From Phosphoribacter sp044220725 (GTDB taxonomy: Bacteria; Actinomycetota; Actinomycetes; Actinomycetales; Dermatophilaceae): 64,000 nt of DNA. The notes under the pieces were generated by a model. The model did not search any database and had not been told where the DNA came from. It was given only the letters and a program-made list of their open reading frames with translations. The stretch lies in contig JBGAQN010000001.1 in assembly GCA_044220725.1 (NCBI GenBank), positions 19,867 through 83,866 of the forward strand. Direction: 5' to 3'. The position numbers and the translations under genes were made by a program. Each line of letters opens with the position of its first letter. The stretch's first letter is position 1. This document shows positions 8,729-17,661 of this stretch, piece by piece.

Positions 8729-8814
8729 GCCATGATCCAAGCAGAGCATCGCCGTGTGGTGGCCGCTGGCCGCCGCACTGTCGGGATGACGGCAGACAGG
8801 GTTCAATAGCGCCC

Positions 8815-9879
8815 GTGAGCATCGTCCGCCGCCTCGTCATCGCGATCGGGTCGTTGCTCGCTGTCACGGTCTACGGGGTCATCGGGTATCTCATCCTCGG
8901 GTACACCCTGTTAGACGCCATGTACCAAGCGGTCATGACGCTCACCACGGTCGGCTATGGCGAGCCCATGGACCCGACACCGGTGCGCAAGGCGTTCTCG
9001 ATCAGTCTGATGATCCTCGGCGTCGGCATCGCGCTCTACAACCTCACCGTCATGGTCGGGACGATCACCGAGGGTGAGGTCCGCACGTATTTCGAAAGGC
9101 GTCGGATGGACAAGCGCATCTCCGGCATGAGTGGCCACGTCATCATCTGTGGCCACGGAAGGGTCGGCAAGTCGGCCCGCGAGCACCTCAAGAACATCGG
9201 CTCCCAAGTGGTCGTCGTCGATACCGTTCCCGAGCGGGTGATCCACCTGGAGGACCCCCACCTGGTCGGTGACTGCACCCGTGACGACGTGCTCAAGGCG
9301 GCCGGCATCGAGCGGGCCCGGGCCCTCATCGCGACCCTGGAGACCGACGCGGACACGGTTTACCTCACCCTGTCCGCCCGGGCCTTGCGACCCGACCTGG
9401 TCATCATCTCGCGGGCTCGGACCGTGGACTCCAAAGAGAAGCTCGTCCTGGCCGGAGCCACCCGGGCGGTCAACCCGCAACTCATCGGGGGCCGCCGGAT
9501 GGCCGCCTTCGCGCTCAACGCGCACGTGGCGGAGTTCCTCGACGTCGTCATGCACGACGAGGAGTTGGACTTCCGCATCGAGCAGATTCGCATCCCCGTC
9601 GACTCGCCTCTGCGCGACCGCACCCTGGGCGAACTGGACCTCGAGGAAGCCTCGGGTGTGCGGTTGCTCGCCTACCGACCAGGCCCCCGTATGCCGTTCG
9701 CTCCCCACCCGTCAGCCGACACTGTGCTCGGCCCCGGGTCGGTGCTCATCGCGTTCGGGACGATGGTCCAGATCGAACAACTCATCGCACTCGCTGCGCC
9801 CGAGGCAGCGACCCTCGGCCCGGGCCCGGCGGCCCCGGGTGGCCCGACCTCGCCGTTGATCGCCCGTTCGCCGGCCTGA
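8815..9879 (+). CDS. Two-TM potassium channel with RCK/TrkA-N and TrkA-C domains
   Basis: Predicted K+ channel, 354 residues. Two membrane helices (about residues 5-30 and 60-80) surround the pore helix and selectivity filter TTVGYGE. A Rossmann RCK domain follows with ICGHGRVGKSAREHL, the acidic VVVDTVPERV and VGDCTRDDVL, then a TrkA-C lobe (IPVDSPLRDRTLGELDL). A Gly/Pro/Ala-rich tail ends the protein. The start is GTG at 8815. It is divergent from the KhtT/KhtU-like pair, which makes 7003-9879 a potassium homeostasis locus. Confidence 0.92.
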   Translation: MSIVRRLVIAIGSLLAVTVYGVIGYLILGYTLLDAMYQAVMTLTTVGYGEPMDPTPVRKAFSISLMILGVGIALYNLTVMVGTITEGEVRTYFERRRMDKRISGMSGHVIICGHGRVGKSAREHLKNIGSQVVVVDTVPERVIHLEDPHLVGDCTRDDVLKAAGIERARALIATLETDADTVYLTLSARALRPDLVIISRARTVDSKEKLVLAGATRAVNPQLIGGRRMAAFALNAHVAEFLDVVMHDEELDFRIEQIRIPVDSPLRDRTLGELDLEEASGVRLLAYRPGPRMPFAPHPSADTVLGPGSVLIAFGTMVQIEQLIALAAPEAATLGPGPAAPGGPTSPLIARSPA

Positions 9880-9931
9880 GCTCGACAGGCCCCTGCCGCA
9901 CTGAGATCACGCCCCTGTGCCTGGCCTCAGC

Positions 9932-11161
9932 TTAGGCGTCGCTCGGCTCGTCGAGCAGCCGCACGACCAGGCCGGTGCGCAGCTTTGGGGTGAAGAACGT
10001 CGACTTGGGTGGCATAAGCAGACCCGCACGGGCGGTCTGCTGGATCTGCTCCATGCTGGGCGGGCGGATGAGGATCGCCGCTGTCTCCGGCTCTCGGCTC
10101 AGCACGTCGAGCACCTCAGGAACGCCGTGCTGGTAGTCCACCACGAGGTCCACTCCGGCCAGGGTGTGCTCCAACCAGGCCCCATCCAGAGCCCGGACCC
10201 CGTCGAAGGCACCCGGGCGAGGACGCAGCCACGTCAACTCGCCGTCGGATTCCAGGAGCGCGAGACATTCGCGGCGGGCCAGCTCGATCACCACTCTCGA
10301 CGTGTTTCCCCTGTCGATGGCACCTGCCGGGACAAGGTCAAAATCACGCCCCAACAGCTCACGCAGTCGCCGGCTTGGCAGACCGCGGACGATCCGGTGG
10401 ATCGCTTCGATGGCCAGCTGGTCCGGGGCGAGTTCGCCGACGAAGGCGAGGGTCGAGCGGGCCGGAGCGGACGGCATACCGGCCGCTGTCAGCTCGTCGC
10501 GGTAGTGGCGAGCGACCCCGTAGCGGTGATGCCCGTCGGCGATGAGGACGTCGTCGCTGCCGATGATGGCTGCGATCGCAGCGATCCGAACCGGGTCGGT
10601 GACTCGTTCGACGAGGTGCTCGACGCCGTCGACGGTGACCGCACCCATCGGTTCGCCCTCCGCGGCCAGCGCCGCCGTCAGCCCGGCAGCCAAGGACAGT
10701 CCCCACACGGGCGAGAGATTTGCTCGGGTCGCGCGGGTGAGGTCCAGCCGGTCCGTCGAGGCCTTCGCCGTGGTGCGCTCGTGCGGCAGCACCCGCCCCG
10801 CACCAGCGTCGACCACCTCCAGCCCCCCAAGCACTCCGACGAGTTCGCGGGCTGTTCCGGTGGCGTCGACGAAACGCATCCGGTAGATGGTGACGGTGGG
10901 CGCTTCGTCGCGGATCAGCACCCCGTTGGCCTGCCAGTCCACCAGCAGTCGCGCCGCGGCGGCATACCGACCCGTTTCCCGACCCGCGGGGATGTCGACG
11001 TGGACGATGTTGTGCGGGCTACGGGCCCGCAGTGCTGCCACGTCGGCGTCGGAGAGCACGTCGTAGGGCGGCGCGATGACCGCCGACCAGTCCGCTGTCG
11101 CGGGGTAACGCAAGGCCCGGAACGGCTCGAACCGCGGCCCGGTCAAGTCTGGGTGCGGCAT
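9932..11161 (-). CDS. DUF1015 family protein
   Basis: Conserved protein of unknown biochemical role. The 409-residue length and motifs fit DUF1015: APPYDVLSDADV near the N-terminus, HIVHVD-like segment NIVHVDIPAG, the central IADGHHRYGVARHYRDE, and a C-terminal FFTPKLRTGLVVRLL. The family is often linked to serine metabolism by genome context, but nothing here tests that. The ATG start lies within a copy of the dispersed octamer (GGTATGCCGC read leftward). It is convergent with the K+ channel gene and divergent from nadE. Confidence 0.83.
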   Translation of the reverse strand: MPHPDLTGPRFEPFRALRYPATADWSAVIAPPYDVLSDADVAALRARSPHNIVHVDIPAGRETGRYAAAARLLVDWQANGVLIRDEAPTVTIYRMRFVDATGTARELVGVLGGLEVVDAGAGRVLPHERTTAKASTDRLDLTRATRANLSPVWGLSLAAGLTAALAAEGEPMGAVTVDGVEHLVERVTDPVRIAAIAAIIGSDDVLIADGHHRYGVARHYRDELTAAGMPSAPARSTLAFVGELAPDQLAIEAIHRIVRGLPSRRLRELLGRDFDLVPAGAIDRGNTSRVVIELARRECLALLESDGELTWLRPRPGAFDGVRALDGAWLEHTLAGVDLVVDYQHGVPEVLDVLSREPETAAILIRPPSMEQIQQTARAGLLMPPKSTFFTPKLRTGLVVRLLDEPSDA

Positions 11162-11428
11162 ACCCCAAGTCTAGGTGGGCAGGGTCAGCGCCCGTTGCGC
11201 ACGTTTCGAGATGCGCAACCTTCCCGACTGGTCCACAATGATTCGCGTATGCCGCGTGTCGGCGAACGGTGGCGCCCCCCCTCGCGCCCATCGCTCGGGC
11301 CATGCCCCTGGCTCTCCCTACACGCGGCATACTCATGTCCGGCATCGGTGGCGGGGGCGACCGGCGTGGGACACTCTGGGTGAGCTCCGACCCGGGGCCG
11401 CCGGACCAGGGAGGCACGCGGGCACCGC
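11162..11428. other. Divergent intergenic region with a widely spaced inverted octamer pair
   Basis: This 267-bp gap separates the DUF1015 and nadE starts. It holds GTATGCCGCGTGT (11247-11259) and ACACGCGGCATAC (11320-11332), perfect 13-base inverted arms separated by 60 bases. Clear -35/-10 boxes are not evident. No coding potential is convincing. Confidence 0.6.
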
Positions 11429-13564
11429 ATGAACTTCTACTCCATCTATGACCATGGCTTCGCGAGGGTCGCGGCCTGCACGCTGCCAGTGCGGCTGGTC
11501 GACCCGGCGGCCAACGTCGCGGCCACGCTGCAGGTGGCGCGCGAGTGCCACGCCGAGGGTGTGGCCGTCGCGGTCTTCCCCGAGTTGGGGCTGACGGGCT
11601 ATTCCCTCGACGACCTCGTGTTGTCCGATCCCTTGCTTGATGCGGTCGAGATCGCTCTCGGCGAATTGGTGCGCTCCTCAAGAGAATTGCTGCCGGTCCT
11701 GGTCGTCGGCGCGCCGCTGCGGGCGCGGGGTCGGGTCTACAACTGCGCGGTGGTGGTGCACCGCGGGCAGATCCTCGGCGTGACTCCGAAGTCCTATCTG
11801 CCGACCTATCGCGAGTTCTACGAGTCGCGAACCATCGCGGCCGGCCACGACGCCCGTGGGACGATCCGGGTCGAGCTGGGGTCGGGCGGGTCCGGCGAGT
11901 CGGGCGGGTCCGGCGAGTCGGGCCGGTCCGGCGGGTCCGGCGAGTTGGGCGAGTCCGACGGGTCCGGCGAGTCCGTGGAGGTGCCGTTCGGGCCGGACCT
12001 GCTGTTCCGGGCCGTCGATGTGCCCGACCTCGTCGTCCACGTCGAGATCTGCGAGGACATGTGGGTGCCGATCCCGCCGTCGGCCGAGGCGGCGCTCGCG
12101 GGCGCCACCGTCCTGGTCAACGTGTCCGGCTCCCCAATCACCGTCGCCAAGGCGCGCGACCGAGCGATGCTCGCCGAGTCCGCCTCCTCGCGGTGCCTCG
12201 CGGCATACGTGTATGCCGCTGCAGGAGAAGGCGAGTCGAGCACCGACCTCGCGTGGGACGGCCAGACGATGGTGTGGGAGAACGGCACCCTCCTGGCGGA
12301 GAGCGAGCGCTTCCCGGCCGGGCCGCGCAGGTCGGTCGCTGACGTCCACCTGGCCCGGTTGCGGCAGGAGCGGATGCGGCAAGGGACCTTCGACGACAAC
12401 CGCCGCACCCACGCGGCCCGGGTCGGGACCTTCCGCGAGGTGACCTTCCGGCTCGACCCGCCGCGCTCGGACCTCGGGTTGCGCCGGGCGGTCGACCGCT
12501 ATCCGTTCGTGCCGGACGACCCGGCGCGGCTGGCGCAGGACTGTTACGAGGCGTATTCAATCCAGGTGGCCGGGCTGGAGCAGCGGCTGCGCGCGATCGG
12601 GCGACCGACCGTCGTCATCGGGGTGTCCGGTGGGCTGGACTCGACACATGCGCTCATCGTCGCCTGCCGGGCGATGGACCGGCTGGACCGGCCGCGCTCG
12701 GACGTGCTGGCCTTCACCATGCCCGGGTTCGCCACGTCCGACCACACCAAGGGCAACGCGATCCGGCTCATGGAGGCGCTCGGGGTGACCTGGGAGGAGT
12801 TGGACATCCGACCCGCCGCGACCCAACTGCTGCGCGACCTGGGACACCCCGCCGGGCGGGGCGAGCCGGTCTATGACGTGACTTTCGAGAACGTCCAGGC
12901 CGGCTTGCGCACCGACTACCTGTTCCGAATCGCCAACCAGCGCAAGGGGATTGTCCTCGGCACGGGGGATCTGTCCGAGCTGGCCTTGGGCTGGTGCACC
13001 TATGGTGTGGGCGACCAGATGTCGCATTACGGCGTCAACACCGGCGTCCCCAAGACACTCATCCAGCACCTCATCCGCTGGGTCATCGCCTCTGGGCAGT
13101 TCTCCGAGGACGTGGGGGCGACCCTGCACTCGATCCTCGACACGACCATTTCGCCGGAGCTCGTCCCGACCCGAGAGGGTGAGGCGGCGCAGTCGACCGA
13201 GGCGTCGATCGGGCCCTATGCCCTGCAGGACTTCGCCCTCTTCTACGTCCTGCGCCACGGGTTGCGCCCGTCGACCATCGCCTTCCTCGCGTGGCACGCC
13301 TGGCATGACGCGGCGAGCGGGCAGTGGCCGGAAGGTTTCCCCGAGGGCGCGCGGACGGCATACACCGTGGGCGAGATCCGGCACTGGCTGGACGTCTTCC
13401 TCCAGCGGTTCTTCGCCAACCAGTTCAAGCGGTCGGCGCTGCCCAACGGCCCCAAGGTGGTCCGCGGCGGGTCGCTGTCCCCCCGCGGCGACTGGCGTAT
13501 GCCGTCCGACGCGTCCGCCCGGGTCTGGCTCGACGAGCTGCGCGGCGCGGTCCCCGAGGGCTGA
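11429..13564 (+). CDS. nadE: Glutamine-dependent NAD+ synthetase
   Basis: Last step of NAD biosynthesis: amidates deamido-NAD using glutamine-derived ammonia. The N-terminal nitrilase-type glutaminase has FPELGLTGYS (catalytic Glu), TPKSYLPTYREFYE (Lys) and EICEDMWVPIP (Cys). The C-terminal synthetase domain has the PP-loop VSGGLDSTHALIV and GTGDLSELALGW. At 711 residues it is longer than typical actinobacterial NadE (about 680). The difference is a Gly/Ser/Glu-rich repeat at about residues 150-180, DNA 11878-11975, inserted in the glutaminase domain near the catalytic Lys region. A perfect octamer palindrome lies in the coding region at 12200-12219. Confidence 0.95.
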   Translation: MNFYSIYDHGFARVAACTLPVRLVDPAANVAATLQVARECHAEGVAVAVFPELGLTGYSLDDLVLSDPLLDAVEIALGELVRSSRELLPVLVVGAPLRARGRVYNCAVVVHRGQILGVTPKSYLPTYREFYESRTIAAGHDARGTIRVELGSGGSGESGGSGESGRSGGSGELGESDGSGESVEVPFGPDLLFRAVDVPDLVVHVEICEDMWVPIPPSAEAALAGATVLVNVSGSPITVAKARDRAMLAESASSRCLAAYVYAAAGEGESSTDLAWDGQTMVWENGTLLAESERFPAGPRRSVADVHLARLRQERMRQGTFDDNRRTHAARVGTFREVTFRLDPPRSDLGLRRAVDRYPFVPDDPARLAQDCYEAYSIQVAGLEQRLRAIGRPTVVIGVSGGLDSTHALIVACRAMDRLDRPRSDVLAFTMPGFATSDHTKGNAIRLMEALGVTWEELDIRPAATQLLRDLGHPAGRGEPVYDVTFENVQAGLRTDYLFRIANQRKGIVLGTGDLSELALGWCTYGVGDQMSHYGVNTGVPKTLIQHLIRWVIASGQFSEDVGATLHSILDTTISPELVPTREGEAAQSTEASIGPYALQDFALFYVLRHGLRPSTIAFLAWHAWHDAASGQWPEGFPEGARTAYTVGEIRHWLDVFLQRFFANQFKRSALPNGPKVVRGGSLSPRGDWRMPSDASARVWLDELRGAVPEG
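12200..12219. repeat. Back-to-back inverted pair of the dispersed octamer within nadE
   Basis: GCGGCATAC and GTATGCCGC are separated by two bases, giving a 20-bp perfect palindrome. It encodes Ala-Ala-Tyr-Val-Tyr-Ala-Ala, using the TAT Tyr and GCA Ala codons that are otherwise uncommon here. Confidence 0.85.
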
Positions 13565-13581
13565 CCACCGCCGAGTCTTTT

Positions 13582-13612
13582 GTTGACTGATCGTTCTTGA
13601 CTGATCGGTCAT
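13582..13612. promoter_or_regulatory. Operator-like repeats upstream of the TetR gene
   Basis: Two direct copies of TTGACTGATCG occur 14 bp apart. The second continues into TGACTGATCGGTCA, whose outer TGAC/GTCA arms are inverted. This is the size and position expected for an autoregulatory TetR operator; the binding itself is inferred. Confidence 0.5.
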
Positions 13613-13627
13613 CTATTTGACACGATC

Positions 13628-14011
13628 ATGCACATGGGCAGGAATCGGACTTTCGACGAGGACGACGTCGTGGCCCGGGCAGCCGCCATCTTCCTCCGGC
13701 AGGGCTACGAGGGGACCTCGATCGACACCCTCTTGGCGGCCACGGGACTGCACCGCGGCAGCCTCTACCAGGCCTTCGCGAGCAAACGCGGGCTGTTCCT
13801 CGCGGCGCTGCGTCGGACCAGTGCCGATGCTGCGACCAGCCGCGACGACGACGCCATCGATCTGCTGCTCGTCGCCCTCGTCGAACTCGCCCCACGCGAC
13901 GCCGAGGTGCGGGCCCTCTGCGCCACCGCACTGGCTCCGCTGACCCAGCCGGAAGCCGTCCAGCTCTTGGGGACTCGGTTGCTCGCCCGGGCCCATCTCA
14001 TCGAGCAGTGA
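13628..14011 (+). CDS. Short TetR-family transcriptional regulator
   Basis: Predicted one-component repressor. Residues about 5-50 form the TetR helix-turn-helix: DVVARAAAIFLRQGYEGTSIDTLLAATGLHRGSLYQAFASKRGLF. The protein is only 127 residues, against about 190 for most TetR proteins, so the ligand-binding domain is reduced to a few helices. It may be a natural short form or a truncation; the end of the frame coincides with a good RBS for the next gene, which argues for an intact arrangement. Start is ATG 13628 or 13634. A PH-like gene follows 13 bp downstream, probably co-transcribed. Confidence 0.78.
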   Translation: MHMGRNRTFDEDDVVARAAAIFLRQGYEGTSIDTLLAATGLHRGSLYQAFASKRGLFLAALRRTSADAATSRDDDAIDLLLVALVELAPRDAEVRALCATALAPLTQPEAVQLLGTRLLARAHLIEQ

Positions 14012-14024
14012 AAGGAGCGTCATC

Positions 14025-14381
14025 GTGAACCTCGTGACCGTGAGCGACGGCTACCTCATCGTCGAGCCCAAAGGTCTGGACAAGGTCTGGGCTCTGACTC
14101 GCCAACTGCGCATCCCCCTGGCCCATGTCCGGGGCGCGACGGCCGACCCCGGTGCGGCGCGTGGCTACAAGGGCCTGCGCAATCCGGGGTTGGGGGTCCC
14201 CGGCCTCAAGTGGGCCGGGACCTTCACCCGCGATGGCGAACGGCACTTCTGGAACGTCACCGGTTCGGCGTTGACGATCGTCGTGCAACTGGCCGACGAG
14301 GATTTCGATCGGCTCTACCTCACCGTTCGCGAGCCAGGCCCGACCGTGGACGCGATCAACGCCGCCATCGCGGCTGCCTGA
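14025..14381 (+). CDS. Small PH-like domain protein
   Basis: The 118-residue product looks like a single bacterial PH-like domain: LIVEPKGLDKVWALTRQLRIPLAHVRGATADP, then WAGTFTRDGERHFWNV and ALTIVVQLADEDFDRLYLTV, with a final amphipathic helix. GTG 14025 has a strong AAAGGAG RBS. No membrane helix or catalytic motif is seen. Pairing with an upstream TetR gene suggests the repressor controls it. The molecular role is unknown. Confidence 0.7.
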   Translation: MNLVTVSDGYLIVEPKGLDKVWALTRQLRIPLAHVRGATADPGAARGYKGLRNPGLGVPGLKWAGTFTRDGERHFWNVTGSALTIVVQLADEDFDRLYLTVREPGPTVDAINAAIAAA

Positions 14382-14500
14382 GTGCGGTGAGACGCGGTCC
14401 GCGCCGTTGAGTGCGGCGCATCGCGGTCCGCGTTCGGTTGAGTGCGGCGCATCGCGGCCCGCGTTCGGTTGAGTGCGGTGAAACGCGGTCCGCGTCACGC
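14379..14500. repeat. Four-unit tandem repeat of about 31 bp
   Basis: Units begin TGAGTGCGG at 14379, 14408, 14439 and 14470 (periods 29, 31, 31) and contain CGCGGTCCGCG, itself a palindrome. The first unit supplies the stop codon of the PH-like gene. The block lies between convergent genes and may act as a terminator or simply be a minisatellite. Confidence 0.85.
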
Positions 14501-14560
14501 GTTCGACCACACGCAATGGACGGTGCGGGGTGGCCGAACGCCCGGCGGCATACCTCAGCC

Positions 14561-15733
14561 TCAGGCGAGTGGGTTCCATCGGACGGCCAAGACCAGCGCA
14601 CCGGCCACGACGAGGGCGGCCAGGAGGGCGAGGTATGCCGTGAGCTCGACGTTCTCGCGCTGCAGGACCACCTCACGGGGGATCCCGCGCAGGACCTCTC
14701 CGAGTTGGGCAGCATCGCTGGCCCGATGGTAGGAACCGCCCGTGGCCGTGGCGACAGCCTGCAGGGTGGGCTCGTCGACGAGGAGGAAGTTGCCCCGGCC
14801 ACCACCGCCACCTGCACCGCCTCCGCCACCTGCACCGCCTCCCCCACCACCTGCACCGCCACCGGGGAACTGGTCGACCCCGTTGCGCGGCCCGAACTCG
14901 CCGAAGGCGTCGCCACCCAACTGCTCTGCGGTGCAAACCATTTGCGACGGAGTCGTGGTCCCGAAGCCGATGGGATAGACCCGGATCCGCCGCTCCGCCG
15001 CCAGCTTGGCAGCCGCAAACGGCAGCACGCCGCGCGTGTTCGCACCGTCGGTGAGCAAGACCACGATGTCCGAGACGAAGCCCCCGGTCGCTCCTGGAGG
15101 CGGGTCGATCACGCTCGGCACGGGGGCCTGGACCCCACGCTGCTGGGTGTTCTCCGGACCTGAGGGCACCTCGCCGACCGGTTCGACCTGGCCGTTGATC
15201 GCCGCGATGGCATCGACCGAGGTGAGGATCGCCGACCCGATCGCCGTGCCCCGACCCGTGCTCAGCCCGTCGAGGGAGGTGAGCAGGGACTCCGAGTCGG
15301 TCGTCGGCGGGACGACGAGAGCCGCCGACCCGGAGAAGGCGACCAAGCCCATCCGAGTGTCGTCCGGCTGCGCCTGCACGAAGGCTCGAACCGCTTCGCG
15401 CGCCGCCGTCAGCCGGTTGGGCACGACGTCGGTGGCGCACATCGAGCGCGAGACGTCCACGGCCAGGATGATGGCGGTCCGCTGCGCAGGCACCTCAACC
15501 GAGGCCTGCGGGCGGGCCACTGCCAGACCTAACAGACCCACGCCCAGCACCACGAGGGCCACCGGCAAATGGGGGCGCCACCTCGACCGGGGCGGGAGTG
15601 CGGCCCGGACGAGCGCGAGATCCGGATGGCGGACGGCATACCGGCGCCGTCGCCGCAACGACCAGAGGTATGCCGCGAGCAGCGCCGGCGCGAGCAACAC
15701 CGCGAGCACGGCGAGGGGCCAGGCGAACGACAT
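14561..15733 (-). CDS. VWA-domain membrane protein (BatA-like)
   Basis: Predicted membrane-anchored von Willebrand factor A protein of a MoxR/Bat-type system. N-terminal helices (about residues 5-25 and 55-75) precede a VWA domain with the MIDAS motif DVSRSM and later TDGAN. A C-terminal membrane helix is followed by a short basic end. A glycine-rich tract GGGAGGGGGGAGGGGG (DNA about 14798-14872) interrupts the VWA domain near its end. The ATG directly follows the stop of the upstream VWA gene (TGAATG). It is the last gene of a leftward operon with MoxR, DUF58 and VWA genes. Confidence 0.87.
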   Translation of the reverse strand: MSFAWPLAVLAVLLAPALLAAYLWSLRRRRRYAVRHPDLALVRAALPPRSRWRPHLPVALVVLGVGLLGLAVARPQASVEVPAQRTAIILAVDVSRSMCATDVVPNRLTAAREAVRAFVQAQPDDTRMGLVAFSGSAALVVPPTTDSESLLTSLDGLSTGRGTAIGSAILTSVDAIAAINGQVEPVGEVPSGPENTQQRGVQAPVPSVIDPPPGATGGFVSDIVVLLTDGANTRGVLPFAAAKLAAERRIRVYPIGFGTTTPSQMVCTAEQLGGDAFGEFGPRNGVDQFPGGGAGGGGGGAGGGGGAGGGGGRGNFLLVDEPTLQAVATATGGSYHRASDAAQLGEVLRGIPREVVLQRENVELTAYLALLAALVVAGALVLAVRWNPLA

Positions 15734-16768
15734 TCAGATCACCCTCCCGGTGCGCAGGATCGAGGTGGCGACTGCGGCGACGAGGACGAGCAGAGCGACA
15801 GCGGCGAACAGCGCGGAGATCTCGGCACGCACGGGTGTGCTCGTCATGGCCAGGTCGATCGACCCATAGACATCGGTCAGGGTTTGCGCGTCCGGCGCGG
15901 CGAGATAGCGGCCCCCCGTCGCATCAGCCACCGCCGTGAGCATGGCCTCGTCCAGCCGGGTGGCGGCGGTGAAGCCGTCGACGGTGACCGTCGTGCCAGC
16001 CGGATCCCCGAGCCCGACGGTGTGGATCTTCACCCCGGCGACGGCGGCGAGTTCAGCCAGTGGCATCGGGTCGAGCCGCGAGGTGTCCTGCCCGTCCGAG
16101 AGCAGCACGATCGCCGACGACCCGTAATAGCCGATGTCGAGTTCCTCGATGTTCCCCTTGAGCTGCTCCTCGGTGATCGCCAGTTTGCCTCCGGCAATTG
16201 CCTTGAGGGAGGCGAAGATTCCCTGTCCGAGCGAGGTGCCGCCTTGCGGGGTGAGCCGATCGATCGCCCTGAGGACGTCGGCTTGGACGACGGTCGGCGC
16301 CTGCAGCACGACCCCGTTGTCGCCGAAGGACACCACGCCGATCCGGATGGTCGGCGGCTGCTGGGCCACGAACGCCTTGGCCGCCTCGCGCGCCGCTGCC
16401 ATCCGAGTCGGTCCCACGTCGATGGCCGTCATGCTCGCGGACGTGTCGACGGCCAGGATCACCGTCCCCTCGCGCCGCAGGTCGGGCACGGTCGCCTGCG
16501 GGCGGGCCGCAGCCACCACGAGAAGGGCGAGGGCGAGCGCCAGCGCGGCGGGCACCAGACGAGCTCCCCAACGGCGCCTGCGGGTGGGAGCGTCGGCCCC
16601 CGATCCGGTCGGCGCCGCTGGACCGACCGGGGCAAACCCCAAGGCCGCCAGCTCGTCCCGTCGCGCGCGGCGCCGGGCTCGCACCATCCCGTATGCCGCG
16701 GCGAGACCGGGCACGAGCAGCAGGCCGAGCAGCGCCCACGGAGCCGCGAAGGTCACCGGCCAGGTCAT
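15734..16768 (-). CDS. VWA-domain membrane protein (BatA-like)
   Basis: Second VWA protein of the operon, 344 residues. Membrane helices flank the domain (about residues 10-30, 70-90 and the C-terminal 25). MIDAS residues are seen in DTSASM, with the later LSDGQDTS. I chose ATG 16768: it overlaps the DUF58 stop codon as ATGA, and the GGGAGG RBS lies 8 bases upstream. A GTG nine bases earlier would place the RBS directly against the start. Partner of the MoxR ATPase by context, probably in protein or metal-complex assembly at the membrane. Confidence 0.87.
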   Translation of the reverse strand: MTWPVTFAAPWALLGLLLVPGLAAAYGMVRARRRARRDELAALGFAPVGPAAPTGSGADAPTRRRRWGARLVPAALALALALLVVAAARPQATVPDLRREGTVILAVDTSASMTAIDVGPTRMAAAREAAKAFVAQQPPTIRIGVVSFGDNGVVLQAPTVVQADVLRAIDRLTPQGGTSLGQGIFASLKAIAGGKLAITEEQLKGNIEELDIGYYGSSAIVLLSDGQDTSRLDPMPLAELAAVAGVKIHTVGLGDPAGTTVTVDGFTAATRLDEAMLTAVADATGGRYLAAPDAQTLTDVYGSIDLAMTSTPVRAEISALFAAVALLVLVAAVATSILRTGRVI

Positions 16769-17661
16769 CGACGCCACCTCCCGCGCAAGCGAGCCATTCG
16801 CAGCAGCGCCCCGACGAGGTCCTCATCGGTCGACACCGGATGCAGGGCGATCCCGGCATGAGCCACGACAGCCTCCAATTGCCGCTGCCGCTGTGCCGCC
16901 AGATCCCGCAGACGAGAACGGAATTCGGGGTCGCCCGTGTCAACCAGCACGTGCTGACCTGTCTCCGGGTCGGTCAGCGAGATGAGGCCGGCGTCGGGCA
17001 GGTTGTGCTCGCGAGGATCGACAAGCTGAACGGCCACGACATCGTGCCGACGAGCGAGCAGGCCGAGCGGACCCTCCCACCCAGGCGTCGTGACGAAATC
17101 GGAGACGATGACGACGAGGGAGCGTTGGCGAGCCATGCCACCCGCGGCGCGCAGGAGCGCACCGAGATCGGTCGGTTGGCCGGCCGACGGCGGGGCGGCG
17201 AGCACATGCCGGGCGATGCGCAGCACCTGGTCTCGACCCTGGCGGGGCGGCACGAGCCGATCGACGCCGTCGCCGTAGAGAACCGCGCCGACCCGGTTGC
17301 CCCCGCGGGCCAGCAGGAGCGCAAGGGTGGTCGCCAACTCGACGAGGACGGTGTGTTTGGGCCGGTCGGTCGGTCCGAACCCCATCGACGCCGACCGGTC
17401 CAGCAGCAGCCAGGCGGTGAGCTCACGGTCCTCGGTGTATTGCCGCACAAACGGGAGATCGGTGCGAGCCGTGACGTTCCAGTCGATGTGCCGCAGGTCA
17501 TCGCCCGGCTCGTATTCCCGCAGGTCGCGGAAGTCGACCCCGGTGCCGCGGAAGATGGTCCTGTAGTCGCCCTGCAACCGCCCGTCCAGCCGCCGCACCA
17601 CCGTCCACTCCAGGCGGCGCAGCAACCGTTCGGGGGCGCCTACTCCGGTCGTCGGTACCAT
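16765..17661 (-). CDS. DUF58 family protein
   Basis: 298-residue cytoplasmic protein of the family that accompanies MoxR ATPases and VWA proteins. The family signature is clear: GDYRTIFRGTGVDFRDLREYEPGDDLRHIDWNVTART is spread over residues 30-66, followed by LLLDRSASMGFG, a VWA-like MIDAS segment. The start overlaps the MoxR gene by 22 bp and the end overlaps the VWA gene by 4 bp, so the operon is tightly coupled. Biochemical role of the family is not established. Confidence 0.9.
   Translation of the reverse strand: MVPTTGVGAPERLLRRLEWTVVRRLDGRLQGDYRTIFRGTGVDFRDLREYEPGDDLRHIDWNVTARTDLPFVRQYTEDRELTAWLLLDRSASMGFGPTDRPKHTVLVELATTLALLLARGGNRVGAVLYGDGVDRLVPPRQGRDQVLRIARHVLAAPPSAGQPTDLGALLRAAGGMARQRSLVVIVSDFVTTPGWEGPLGLLARRHDVVAVQLVDPREHNLPDAGLISLTDPETGQHVLVDTGDPEFRSRLRDLAAQRQRQLEAVVAHAGIALHPVSTDEDLVGALLRMARLRGRWRR

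Noticed and set aside
14412..14560. Small genes within the 31-bp repeat block
   Set aside because: The frames are translations of the repeat and of the VWA gene antisense, with no RBS.
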